From: Negativibacillus sp.
Lineage (GTDB): Bacteria > Bacillota > Clostridia > Oscillospirales > Ruminococcaceae
NCBI GenBank assembly: GCA_020024325.1
Contig: JAHHTY010000022.1
Span: forward strand, 1-30,340
Length of the DNA stretch: 30,340 nucleotides
Direction of reading: 5' to 3'
Part shown: in pieces, positions 1-8,249 of the stretch
Position numbering within the stretch: position 1 is the first letter of the stretch
Layout of the letters: each line of letters opens with the position of its first letter
Notes under the pieces: model-generated
Told to the model about the DNA's origin: nothing
The model's input: only the letters and a program-made list of their open reading frames with translations
Database searches by the model: none
Made by a program: the position numbers and the translations under genes

Positions 1-37
1 TCTCTAATGATGGAATATCAGAAAAAGGGAACCCCCT

Positions 38-57
38 GTCAATCATGGTCAATCATG
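38..57. repeat. Tandem 10-bp direct repeat upstream of small ORF
   Basis: GTCAATCATG occurs twice back to back (38-47 and 48-57), ending about 28 bases before the start codon of the small membrane protein gene. It could be a regulator-binding site or chance; no promoter elements were confidently placed around it because the window begins here. Confidence 0.35.
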
Positions 58-85
58 ATTACTTATAAAACAAGGAGGAATTGAT

Positions 86-322
86 ATGTGTCAATGGAAC
101 CAAGAAAAGAAAAAGAATTTTTCTATTGTGGCAGCTTGCGTGATGGTGGCAAGTGCTGTAACCATCTGTGCGGTAGTGTGCGCTAAATCGGTTTCTGTTT
201 TATTTAAATTGAGCAAAGCACTGGATATTTATATTAAGGAACATAAGCTTTCCCTTGAGCAAAACCAAAGGTTAGAACATCTTTATCATGAATGTGAAGA
301 TGAAGAAGAAATTTCTTTTTAA
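86..322 (+). CDS. Small single-pass membrane protein, hypothetical
   Basis: A 78-residue protein that I do not recognise. An excellent ribosome-binding site, AAGGAGG, lies a few bases before the ATG. The sequence has a short basic N-terminus (KKK), one hydrophobic segment at about residues 13-33 (IVAACVMVASAVTICAVVCA), an amphipathic and charged middle, and a very acidic tail with CEDEEE. This suggests an N-terminal membrane anchor or uncleaved signal with a helical soluble part; the side on which the tail lies cannot be told. It is followed by about 100 bases before the pyr promoter, with no convincing terminator, and need not be linked to the pyr genes. The ribosome-binding site and the clean hydrophobic segment support a real gene; the function is unknown. 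Confidence 0.7.
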   Translation: MCQWNQEKKKNFSIVAACVMVASAVTICAVVCAKSVSVLFKLSKALDIYIKEHKLSLEQNQRLEHLYHECEDEEEISF

Positions 323-427
323 AAATAAATTTAGATAAAATATCGGTATTTTTGAATCTGTAAAACGATTGTGGTCAAAGTTACTAAAAAAAACCGCATA
401 TTCCTGCAAGATTTGACAGACTGACAC

Positions 428-456
428 TAGACATTTTGCTGATAATTGAGTATACT
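428..456 (+). promoter_or_regulatory. Promoter of the pyr operon
   Basis: The -35 box TAGACA (428-433) and -10 box TATACT (451-456) are separated by 17 bases. Predicted transcription starts near 463, giving a leader of about 290 bases before pyrR, which holds the PyrR site and the attenuator. A perfect TTGACA at 413-418 lies upstream but has no -10 at the right distance. Confidence 0.6.
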
Positions 457-514
457 TATTGTTAAAGAAAAACAACAGAGTAATCATTCTGTTATAAAAT
501 CATCCTGAAAGCGT

Positions 515-560
515 TTCCTTTAAGACGGTCCCGTGAGGCTGGCAAGGTAGTTTGATTAGG
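515..560 (+). promoter_or_regulatory. PyrR-binding leader RNA element (anti-antiterminator)
   Basis: The leader contains GTCCCGTGAGGCTGGCAAGG (529-548), which fits the conserved loop of PyrR-binding RNAs in Firmicutes (GAGGCT followed by GCAAGG). In the known mechanism, PyrR with bound UMP or UTP stabilises this hairpin. That prevents the antiterminator and lets the downstream terminator form, so pyrimidine excess shuts the operon down. The element sits between promoter and terminator, directly upstream of pyrR itself, as expected for autoregulation. The exact paired boundaries were not computed, so the limits are approximate. Confidence 0.75.
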
Positions 561-675
561 GTAATACCATATTTTCATTCATTGATGAAGAATGCCGGAA
601 TATTCGGCAAGGCAAAGGGTTAGGTCTTATTACATTATGGCTAAAAATCCTTTCCGTTTATTGGTAAACTTGTCT

Positions 676-711
676 GCTGTCTGCTGCCGAAAGGTCGCAG
701 GCAGCTTTTTT
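676..711 (+). terminator. Attenuator terminator in the pyr leader
   Basis: A 9-bp stem, GCTGTCTGC (676-684) with GCAGGCAGC (697-705), containing one G-U pair, is followed directly by six T residues (706-711). It lies downstream of the PyrR-binding element and 40 bases before the pyrR start. This is the layout of a PyrR-controlled transcription attenuator. Confidence 0.8.
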
Positions 712-751
712 GTGTGTTTTTATAAAAAAGACGACAGAAAGGAGCTGTGCT

Positions 752-1294
752 ATGCTGGTGGAGAAGGCTCAGATCATGGATCAGAAAGCCATGTCCAGAG
801 CAATCACAAGAATTTCGTTTGAAATCATCGAGCACAATAAAGGTGCGGGAAATTTATATATCATTGGAATCATGTCCCGTGGGGCACAACTAGCACAACG
901 AATTGCGAAAAGAATTTCCGAGTTGGAAGGTGTTAGTGTAGAGGTAGGCTGCCTTGATGTAACTGCTTACCGGGATGATAAAAGAAATAATGAGGACAAA
1001 GTTGACAGAACAAATCTTCCTTTTCCGATTGAGGGTAAAAACATTATTTTAGTAGATGATGTAATCTATACAGGAAGAACGGTGCGGGCAGCAATGGATG
1101 CCATTCTGCAAAGAGGCAGAGCCAACAGCATACAGCTGGCAGCACTGGTGGATCGGGGACACCGAGAACTGCCAATCAGAGCAGACTATGTAGGAAAAAA
1201 TCTGCCGACATCCCGCGATGAAAGTGTACGGGTATCTGTACAGGAGCGAGATGGAGAAGATCAGGTTACAATTTGTATTGAAACAGAAGAATAG
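752..1294 (+). CDS. pyrR: PyrR: pyrimidine operon attenuator protein / uracil phosphoribosyltransferase
   Basis: Binds the leader RNA of pyr genes in response to UMP/UTP and usually retains uracil phosphoribosyltransferase activity (uracil + PRPP to UMP). The 180-residue length is normal. The PRPP-binding loop is clear at residues 99-110 (ILVDDVIYTGRT), and an N-terminal substrate region MSRGAQLAQRI is present. The ATG at 752 follows GAAAGGAG at 8-bp spacing; an in-frame ATG at 710 lies in the T-tract of the attenuator and is unlikely to be used. It is the first gene of the operon, directly downstream of its own predicted target RNA, and 12 bases before pyrC. Confidence 0.95.
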   Translation: MLVEKAQIMDQKAMSRAITRISFEIIEHNKGAGNLYIIGIMSRGAQLAQRIAKRISELEGVSVEVGCLDVTAYRDDKRNNEDKVDRTNLPFPIEGKNIILVDDVIYTGRTVRAAMDAILQRGRANSIQLAALVDRGHRELPIRADYVGKNLPTSRDESVRVSVQERDGEDQVTICIETEE

Positions 1295-1306
1295 GGGAGG
1301 ACGAAA

Positions 1307-2596
1307 ATGGAAAAGCTGTTGATTCAGAATGCAAGAATATTGGACCCTTCCTGTCAGCCGCCACTTGACTTTGTCGGTGATATTTTGACAGAGGGCGATC
1401 GCATCATCAAAGTGGGGGCAAATCTTGCAGGAACTGCCCTTGCAAAAGGGGCAACCGTGATCAAAGCACAGGGACTGTGTGCAGCTCCGGGATTTATTGA
1501 TATTCATGTTCACCTGCGTGACCCGGGCTTTACCCATAAAGAGGACATCTTTACAGGTTGTCAGGCAGCAGCGGCAGGCGGTGTAACAGGGGTGTGCTGT
1601 ATGCCGAACACAAAGCCTGTTGTTGACAGCGAAGAAGTACTTTCTTATATCTTAGATCAATCAAAGCAAGCATCAGCGAGAGTGTATCCGATTGCTTCCA
1701 TCACAAAAGGAATGAAGGGTGAACAACTCAACGATATCGCAATGCTTCATTCCTGTGGAGCAGTAGCAGTAAGCGATGATGGCAGACCGGTAGAAAACGG
1801 CGGTATGATGTTAAAAGCATTAAAAGCAGCATACGCAGCAGGTGTTCCGGTAATCAGCCACTGTGAGGATTTGACCATCATTGACGGAGGCATCATTAAC
1901 GAAGGCAAAATTTCCAAACTGCTGGGTGTAAAGGGAATGGATCGCGCAAGCGAAGACAGCATCACGGCAAGGGAAATTGTGCTTGCGGAAAGCTCCGGTA
2001 CTGCAATCCACATTGCACACGTCAGCACAAAAGGCTCTGTTCAGCTGATTCGAGAAGCAAAAGAACGCGGGGTAAAGGTAACTTGCGAAACAGCTCCTCA
2101 TTATATGATTATGACCGATGAATTGCTTATGCAAAAAAATGCCAATTTCAGAATGAATCCTCCGTTACGAGAACAGGAAGACTGCGAAGCAATTGTGGCA
2201 GGGGTGCTGGATGGAACCATTGATGCAATCGTTACCGACCATGCTCCGCACGCTGAAAATGAAAAAGCGGATTTTCTGACAGCTCCCAATGGAATTGTAG
2301 GATTGGAAACAAGTTTTGCAACAACCTGTACGGTTTTGTTCCATCAGTGCGGAATGAAGCTTTTGGATATTGTAAAGCTGATGAGCACTACTCCGGCAAA
2401 TCTGATGCGCCTGCCGGGCGGAACTCTTAGAGAAGGCAGTGTAGCGGATATTGTGCTGTTTGACCCGGATATGCAGTGGACAGTGGATGCAAACAAGCTC
2501 CACAGTAAAAGCAAAAATACACCGTTTGACGGTTTAGAGCTGACAGGCAGGGTTGTCAGAACAATTTTAGGCGGCAAAACAGTGTTTGAACTTTAG
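1307..2596 (+). CDS. pyrC: Dihydroorotase, class I
   Basis: Zinc hydrolase that cyclises N-carbamoyl-aspartate to dihydroorotate, the third step of UMP synthesis. The 429 residues match the class I length. Metal and catalytic residues can be traced: the HVH pair in DIHVHLRDPG (H67, H69), an Asp in VSDDGRPV (about 157-158), H185 in SHCED, H238 in HIAHVS and D311 in VTDHAPH. The MPNT motif (residues 99-102) is intact. The start follows GGGGAGG. In B. subtilis pyrB precedes pyrC; here pyrR is followed directly by pyrC, so aspartate carbamoyltransferase must be encoded elsewhere if the pathway is complete. Confidence 0.96.
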   Translation: MEKLLIQNARILDPSCQPPLDFVGDILTEGDRIIKVGANLAGTALAKGATVIKAQGLCAAPGFIDIHVHLRDPGFTHKEDIFTGCQAAAAGGVTGVCCMPNTKPVVDSEEVLSYILDQSKQASARVYPIASITKGMKGEQLNDIAMLHSCGAVAVSDDGRPVENGGMMLKALKAAYAAGVPVISHCEDLTIIDGGIINEGKISKLLGVKGMDRASEDSITAREIVLAESSGTAIHIAHVSTKGSVQLIREAKERGVKVTCETAPHYMIMTDELLMQKNANFRMNPPLREQEDCEAIVAGVLDGTIDAIVTDHAPHAENEKADFLTAPNGIVGLETSFATTCTVLFHQCGMKLLDIVKLMSTTPANLMRLPGGTLREGSVADIVLFDPDMQWTVDANKLHSKSKNTPFDGLELTGRVVRTILGGKTVFEL

Positions 2597-2637
2597 AATT
2601 TTAATGAAGATACATAGACAGAGGAGGCAACAAAATC

Positions 2638-3561
2638 ATGAAAAGATTGATTGAAAAAATTGTACAGATGCAGAATCCAAGCGTGGTGGGGCTGGACTCC
2701 TTGCTCGACTATATTCCGGAGCATATCAAAGCAGAAAAATTTGAGCAGTATGATGACACTTTTGATGCAGCAGCACAGGCGATTTTGGAGTACAACAAGG
2801 CAATCATTGATCAGATTTGTGATATTGTACCGGCAGTAAAACCTCAAGCGGCTTATTACGAAATGTACAGCTGGCAGGGAATGTGGGCACTGTGCGAAAC
2901 AGTGAAATATGCACAGGAAAAAGGCATGATTGTTATTATGGACGGTAAAAGAAACGATATCGGTTCTACCATGCAGGCTTATGCAAAAGCGCATTTGGGA
3001 ACAAGCACCGTTCATGGCAAAGAACTTTCCGCTTTTGGTTCCGATATGCTCACTGTAAACGGCTATCTTGGTTCTGACGGTGTAAACCCATTGCTTCCAA
3101 TCTGTGACGAACAGGATAAAGGAATTTTTGTTCTGGTAAAAACCTCCAATCCATCTTCCGGTGAGCTTCAGGATCAGAAGATTGGTCAAAAGAGTATCTA
3201 CGAAACAATGGGTGCTATGTGTGAGCAATGGGGCAGCCAAACTCAAAACAACTATGGTTATTCCAGAGTGGGTGCGGTAGTCGGCGCAACCTATCCGGAA
3301 CAGCTTGCAGAGATGCGTCAGAAAATGCCGCACACTTTCTTTCTGGTTCCGGGTTACGGAGCACAGGGCGGTGGTGCTAACGATGTGGCAGGCGCATTTG
3401 ATGAAAATGGTCTGGGTGCAATTATTAACTCATCCCGTGCTATTTTGACTGCATGGAAAAAAGCAGGAAGCGATGGAAAAGATTTTGCACAGCAAGCAAG
3501 AAAAGCTGCTCTTGCAATGAAAGAAGATATCATGGGTGTAGTGGGTAAAATTACTTTGTAA
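2638..3561 (+). CDS. pyrF: Orotidine 5'-phosphate decarboxylase, type 2
   Basis: Decarboxylates OMP to UMP, the last step of de novo pyrimidine synthesis. The catalytic motif is present as MDGKRNDIGS (D102, K104, D107), the DxKxxD pattern of the family. The length of 307 residues and the sequence around it match the longer 'type 2' (actinobacterial-style) subfamily rather than the roughly 240-residue B. subtilis type. The start ATG has a strong AGAGGAGG site. It sits 41 bases after pyrC and 40 before carA, within the operon. Confidence 0.95.
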   Translation: MKRLIEKIVQMQNPSVVGLDSLLDYIPEHIKAEKFEQYDDTFDAAAQAILEYNKAIIDQICDIVPAVKPQAAYYEMYSWQGMWALCETVKYAQEKGMIVIMDGKRNDIGSTMQAYAKAHLGTSTVHGKELSAFGSDMLTVNGYLGSDGVNPLLPICDEQDKGIFVLVKTSNPSSGELQDQKIGQKSIYETMGAMCEQWGSQTQNNYGYSRVGAVVGATYPEQLAEMRQKMPHTFFLVPGYGAQGGGANDVAGAFDENGLGAIINSSRAILTAWKKAGSDGKDFAQQARKAALAMKEDIMGVVGKITL

Positions 3562-3601
3562 GGTTGATATAGAGTTTTAGTAAGGAATATGGAGGTAGCT
3601 T

Positions 3602-4687
3602 ATGGACATTTTTAAGAATGCACAAAAGGCATGGCTTTTGCTGGAGGACGGAACAGTATATGAAGGCTTTGGACTTGGCAGCAATGAGGACGCAATCGGC
3701 GAGCTGGTGTTCAATACAAGCGTAGTGGGATTTCAGGAAATTTTGACCGACCCTGCAAATGCAAACAACATCGTTGTTGAAACATTTCCTCTGACAGGAA
3801 ACTATGGTGTCAACCATGAACATGACCTGCACGAAAGCATCACAGCAAAAGGTTGGGTAGTTCGTGAATGGTGTATTCAGCCATCTAACTACCGTTGCGA
3901 AGGCAGAATTGATGAGTATCTGGAAAAGAAAAATATCAGTGCAATATTTGATTTGGACACCCGTGCCATCACAAGAAAAGTTCGCGATGGCGGAGTTCAG
4001 AAAGCATTGATTACCAGAACAAATCCAAAAGATAACAAAGAAGCTCTGATTGCGAAAATAAAAGCATGGAAAGCACCAACACCTGCATGGGTTGAGTATA
4101 ACGAAAAAATTTCCTTTGAAAAACTGGATGCAAAATACAGCATTACAATGCCAAACTACGGAATCAGAAACGATGTTATCAAAGCACTGATGGCAAGAGG
4201 CTGCAAGATAACTGTTGTTCCGGCTTCTTACACTGAAGAACAGATTATGCAAACCAATCCGGACGCTGTTGTTTTATGTGGCGGTGCAGGTGTAGAGGCT
4301 GCCACACAGCCTGAAATTCAGGAAACCGTGGCAGCATTGGTAAAATCCAATGTTCCGGTATTGGGAATTGATTTTGGTCATCAGGTTATGGCGTTAAGTA
4401 TGGGTGGCTCGGTAGAAAAAATGCACTGCGGTCATCGTGGAGCTAACTGCCCTGTAACAGAAATTGCAAGCGGCAGAACTTTCATCACCTCCCAAAACCA
4501 TGGCTGCATCGTAAAAAATGTTCCGGAATGTGCACAGGTCAGCCACCTCAATTCCAACGATAAATCCTGTGAGGGTCTGGAATATCCTCAGATGAAGGCA
4601 ATGTCAGTACAGTTTATCCCAGAGTCTGAAATCGGACGGAAAAACTTTGACGGTATCTATGAGAAATTCCTTGGAATGATTGACTAA
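3602..4687 (+). CDS. carA: Carbamoyl phosphate synthetase small subunit with lost glutaminase active site
   Basis: Homologue of CarA, which normally hydrolyses glutamine and passes ammonia to CarB. The N-terminal CPSase_sm domain is well conserved (for example LTGNYGVN and DLDTRAITRKVRDGG), and the length of 361 residues is normal. The C-terminal class I amidotransferase domain is recognisable but its nucleophile is gone: the usual GICLGHQ reads GIDFGHQ (Asp at residue 257, codon 4370-4372). The catalytic His of the usual QFHPE motif is Ile (QFIPE, residue 339, codon 4616-4618). The GPGDP loop is changed to GAGVE (228-232). SQNHG (297-301) and the triad Glu (341) remain. The reading frame is uninterrupted and the gene lies 45 bases before an intact carB. 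Inference: a structural partner of an ammonia-dependent synthetase rather than an active glutaminase. Confidence 0.93.
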   Translation: MDIFKNAQKAWLLLEDGTVYEGFGLGSNEDAIGELVFNTSVVGFQEILTDPANANNIVVETFPLTGNYGVNHEHDLHESITAKGWVVREWCIQPSNYRCEGRIDEYLEKKNISAIFDLDTRAITRKVRDGGVQKALITRTNPKDNKEALIAKIKAWKAPTPAWVEYNEKISFEKLDAKYSITMPNYGIRNDVIKALMARGCKITVVPASYTEEQIMQTNPDAVVLCGGAGVEAATQPEIQETVAALVKSNVPVLGIDFGHQVMALSMGGSVEKMHCGHRGANCPVTEIASGRTFITSQNHGCIVKNVPECAQVSHLNSNDKSCEGLEYPQMKAMSVQFIPESEIGRKNFDGIYEKFLGMID

Positions 4688-4732
4688 AAAATCTTGAACA
4701 GATAATTTTAAGCAGAAGAAAGGTTGAACAAT

Positions 4733-7700
4733 ATGCCGTTAAGACAGGATATTAAAAAAGTACTTGTAATTGGTTCCGGTCCAATCATCATTGGTCAGGC
4801 AGCTGAATTTGACTATGCAGGCACACAGGCTTGCCGCGCTTTGAAAGAAGAAGGACTTGAGGTTGTTCTGGTTAACTCTAACCCGGCAACCATTATGACT
4901 GATAAAGCAATGGCAGACCATGTTTACATTGAGCCTTTGACCATCGATGTTGTAAAAAGAATTATTGAGATTGAAAAACCGGACAGTGTTCTTTCCACCC
5001 TGGGTGGTCAGACCGGTCTGACTTTCTCTATGCAGTTGGCAAAAGAGGGCTTCTTAGAATCTCACAATGTAAAACTGCTGGGTGCAAACCCTCTGACAAT
5101 TGATAAGGCAGAGGACCGTCAGATGTTTAAGGATACCATGGAAAAAATCGGTGAACCATGCATCCCTTCCAAAGTTGTAAATACCGTTGAGGACGGTCTT
5201 GCGTTCATCGAACAGATTCAGTATCCGGTCATCATCCGTCCGGCATTCACAATGGGCGGTACCGGCGGCGGTATTGCTTATGATGAAGCAGAGTTTAGAG
5301 AGATTGCAGGAAACGGTTTGCGTCTGTCCCCAATCACTCAGATTCTGGTTGAAAAATGTATCTCCGGTTGGAAAGAAATTGAATTCGAGGTAATTCGTGA
5401 TTCCAAGGGCAATATCATCACTGTTTGCTCAATGGAAAACGTAGACCCGGTTGGCGTGCATACCGGTGACTCTATCGTTGTTGCTCCGGCCGTTACCCTT
5501 TCTCCGGCAGAGTTTTCCATGCTGAGAAAAGCAGCACTCAATATTGTCAGCGAATTGGGAGTTGAAGGCGGTTGTAACTGCCAGTTTGCACTGCATCCAA
5601 CCTCAATGGATTATGCAGTTATTGAAGTTAACCCTCGTGTTTCCCGTTCTTCTGCTCTTGCTTCTAAAGCAACAGGTTACCCAATTGCAAAGGTAGCAAC
5701 TAAGATTGCAATCGGCTATACTTTGGACGAAATTGTGAATGCAGTAACCGGAAATACCTATGCATGTTTTGAACCATCTGTAGACTATCTCGTAGTTAAA
5801 TTCCCAAAATGGCCATTTGATAAATTTGTTTATGCAAAACGTACCCTCGGCACCCAGATGATGGCAACCGGTGAAGTTATGTCCATCGGTACTTCCTTTG
5901 AAAGTGCAATGATGAAAGCAGTTCGTTCCGTAGAGCTGGGTCTGGATAGTTTTAATCTGCCTAAATTCGCAGACAAAACAAAAGAAGAACTGTTGGAACT
6001 TCTGCATAACTGTGATGACGAGCGTATTTTCTGTGTTTATGAAGCACTGAAAAAAGGTATCACTGCAAAAGAAATTCATGAAATTACAATGATTGATTGC
6101 TGGTTTATCAACAAACTGGACAATCTCAGAAAGATGGAAGCGGCTTTAGCAAACTGCACCGAATTGACTGAAGAGCTGTATCTGCGTGCAAAGAAATACG
6201 GTTATCTGGACAGTACAATTGAGCGTTTCTCCGGCAAAAAAGTAGAACACCACAAAAAAGGTGTTTACAAGATGGTAGATACCTGTGCGGCAGAGTATAA
6301 AGCAGAAACCCCTTACTTCTACTCCACCTTTGATGAAGAGAATGAAGCAGAAGAATTTATTGAAGAACATGAATCCGAAAAGAAAAAGATTCTGGTATTC
6401 GGTTCCGGTCCAATCCGTATCGGTCAGGGTATCGAGTTTGACTACTGTTCTGTACATTGTGTATGGGCACTCAAAAAACTGGGCTATGAGGCTTCTATTG
6501 CAAACAACAACCCGGAAACAGTATCAACAGACTTTGATACCGCTGACAGACTGTACTTTGACCCACTGACTCCGGAAGATGTTGACAGCGTTTTGGAAAG
6601 CGAAAAACCATGGGGCGTTGTTGTACAGTTCGGTGGTCAGACAGCAATTAAGCTGACAAAGTATCTTTCTAAAAAAGGTGTTCGCATTTTAGGTACCTCC
6701 GCAGATTCTATTGATGAAGCCGAAGACCGTGAAAGATTTGATGAACTTCTCGGCAGATTGGGTATCCCACGTCCAAAGGGTGAAACTGTCCTGACAAAAG
6801 AAGAAGCAGTTGCTGCCGCAAACAAATTGGGATTCCCGGTTTTGCTGCGTCCTTCCTATGTACTGGGTGGTCAGAATATGATTATTGCTCACACAACCGC
6901 AGAGGTTGAGGAGTATATGGACATCATTACTACCCACATGAAAGATAACCTGGTATTGATTGACAAATACATGATGGGTAAAGAAGTAGAAGTCGATGCA
7001 ATTTGTGACGGCGAGGATTACCTCATTCCGGGTATCATGGAGCATATTGAAAGAGCAGGTATCCATTCCGGTGACTCTATTTCTGTATATCCGGCACAGA
7101 CTTTATCTCAAAAACTCAAACGTACTATCATTGACTACACCGGCAGACTGGCAAGAGAATTGAAAGTAGTTGGTCTTGTAAACATTCAGTATGTTATCTA
7201 TAACAATGAAGTTTATGTCATCGAGGTAAATCCACGTTCCTCCAGAACAATTCCATATATCAGCAAGGTTACAGGTGTTCCAATGGTAGAAATTGCAACC
7301 CGTATGATGTTTGGTGAAAAATTGAGAGATCAAGGCTATGGTATTGGTCTGTATCCGGAAGCAGAATATGTTGCAGTTAAAGTTCCTGTATTCAGCTTTG
7401 AAAAGCTGCACGATGTGGATACTCTGCTTGGCCCGGAAATGAAATCTACCGGTGAAGTACTGGGTATTGCAAAAACCTTCGATGAGGCGCTCTTTAAAGG
7501 TCTGGTAGCAGCAGGCTACAAGATGAAACACGAGGGCGGCGTTCTGGTTACAGTTCGTGATACTGATAAACAAGAAATTGTACCAATCATCGAAAAATAC
7601 GAAAAACTTGGCTTCAAGATTTATGCAACAGCAGGTACTGCTTTAACGCTGAACCAGAACATGATTGCTGCAAATACTGTTCGCAAAATCGAGGAAGAAG

Positions 7701-7927
7701 AGCCAAATATCATGACCCTCTTTGATCAGGGTAAGATTGATTATATCATCACAACCTCCAAAAAGGGAAGAAAACCACAGCGTCATTCAGTACAGATGCG
7801 TCGTCGTGCAGTAGAGCGTTCGATTGTTACCATGACTGCATTGGATACTGCAAATGCTCTTGCAAATTCCCTGATGAGCAACCGCACCATCAATGATGTG
7901 GAACTGGTTGACATCACGAAAATCTAA
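4733..7927 (+). CDS. carB: Carbamoyl phosphate synthetase large subunit
   Basis: Makes carbamoyl phosphate from bicarbonate, ammonia and two ATP. At 1064 residues it has the full duplicated architecture. The first ATP-grasp half begins with VLVIGSGPIIIGQAAEFDYAG and carries the GGTGGG loop, HTGDSIVVAP and EVNPRVSRSS. The second half starts near residue 550 with VFGSGPIRIGQGIEFDY and has HSGDSISVYPAQTL and EVNPRSSRT. The C-terminal MGS-like regulatory domain (about 930-1064, GFKIYATAGTA) normally senses UMP and other nucleotides. No catalytic loss was seen, in contrast with CarA. The ATG at 4733 follows AGAAAGG at good spacing; an in-frame TTG at 4724 overlaps that site and is less likely. Last gene of the pyr operon. 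Confidence 0.97.
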   Translation: MPLRQDIKKVLVIGSGPIIIGQAAEFDYAGTQACRALKEEGLEVVLVNSNPATIMTDKAMADHVYIEPLTIDVVKRIIEIEKPDSVLSTLGGQTGLTFSMQLAKEGFLESHNVKLLGANPLTIDKAEDRQMFKDTMEKIGEPCIPSKVVNTVEDGLAFIEQIQYPVIIRPAFTMGGTGGGIAYDEAEFREIAGNGLRLSPITQILVEKCISGWKEIEFEVIRDSKGNIITVCSMENVDPVGVHTGDSIVVAPAVTLSPAEFSMLRKAALNIVSELGVEGGCNCQFALHPTSMDYAVIEVNPRVSRSSALASKATGYPIAKVATKIAIGYTLDEIVNAVTGNTYACFEPSVDYLVVKFPKWPFDKFVYAKRTLGTQMMATGEVMSIGTSFESAMMKAVRSVELGLDSFNLPKFADKTKEELLELLHNCDDERIFCVYEALKKGITAKEIHEITMIDCWFINKLDNLRKMEAALANCTELTEELYLRAKKYGYLDSTIERFSGKKVEHHKKGVYKMVDTCAAEYKAETPYFYSTFDEENEAEEFIEEHESEKKKILVFGSGPIRIGQGIEFDYCSVHCVWALKKLGYEASIANNNPETVSTDFDTADRLYFDPLTPEDVDSVLESEKPWGVVVQFGGQTAIKLTKYLSKKGVRILGTSADSIDEAEDRERFDELLGRLGIPRPKGETVLTKEEAVAAANKLGFPVLLRPSYVLGGQNMIIAHTTAEVEEYMDIITTHMKDNLVLIDKYMMGKEVEVDAICDGEDYLIPGIMEHIERAGIHSGDSISVYPAQTLSQKLKRTIIDYTGRLARELKVVGLVNIQYVIYNNEVYVIEVNPRSSRTIPYISKVTGVPMVEIATRMMFGEKLRDQGYGIGLYPEAEYVAVKVPVFSFEKLHDVDTLLGPEMKSTGEVLGIAKTFDEALFKGLVAAGYKMKHEGGVLVTVRDTDKQEIVPIIEKYEKLGFKIYATAGTALTLNQNMIAANTVRKIEEEEPNIMTLFDQGKIDYIITTSKKGRKPQRHSVQMRRRAVERSIVTMTALDTANALANSLMSNRTINDVELVDITKI

Positions 7928-7965
7928 ATCATAAATCTTAACATTTTTACCGAAATGTGTTTTGT

Positions 7966-8003
7966 GCAGACCATCTGTTTTTTGATGGTCTGCATTTTTT
8001 TTT
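7966..8003 (+). terminator. Rho-independent terminator after carB
   Basis: Perfect 10-bp stem GCAGACCATC (7966-7975) / GATGGTCTGC (7984-7993) with an 8-base T-rich loop, followed by A and nine T residues. It ends the pyr operon. Confidence 0.93.
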
Positions 8004-8220
8004 GAAATTTTTCTGTGAAACTGAAGAAAAAAGTATAAAGTGTTTCGTTTATTCATAAGAATATCCCACAAGGAGAGGGTTTTTTGAGCCACTTATGGAT
8101 AAAATATGAATTTGTAGAAATTTAGCACAATTGGGAGAAAAAAAGAAGAGAAAAAACTGGTTTGATTGAGAATGGTAAGATAAGGTTAACAGTATTATAA
8201 TGAGAAAAAGAGCGGATATG

Positions 8221-8249
8221 TTGACTTTTTATCAACAAACTGATATTAT
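8221..8249 (+). promoter_or_regulatory. Promoter of the exporter operon
   Basis: The -35 box TTGACT (8221-8226), a 17-base spacer and the -10 box TATTAT (8244-8249), with an extended -10 TG at 8241-8242. Transcription would start near 8256, inside the palindrome that follows. The stretch from 8004 to 8220 between the pyr terminator and this promoter is AT-rich and I see no gene in it. Confidence 0.75.

Noticed and set aside
413..418. Perfect TTGACA as the -35 box of the pyr promoter
   Set aside because: No -10 sequence occurs 16-18 bases downstream; the TAGACA/TATACT pair at 428-456 has ideal spacing instead.
592..835. Short open frames on both strands in the pyr leader, considered as a leader peptide
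   Set aside because: They overlap the attenuator hairpin and the start of pyrR, lack ribosome-binding sites, and the PyrR-binding RNA already explains the control of the leader.
3602..4687. carA as a decaying pseudogene
   Set aside because: There is no frameshift or stop, the spacing within the operon is normal, and the conserved residues away from the catalytic pair are kept. A selected loss of glutaminase function explains the sequence better.
8084..8125. Tiny TTG-start frame of 13 codons after AAGGAGAG in the gap before the exporter promoter
   Set aside because: Too short to judge. It lies just after the pyr terminator and upstream of the only clear promoter, so it is probably not transcribed.
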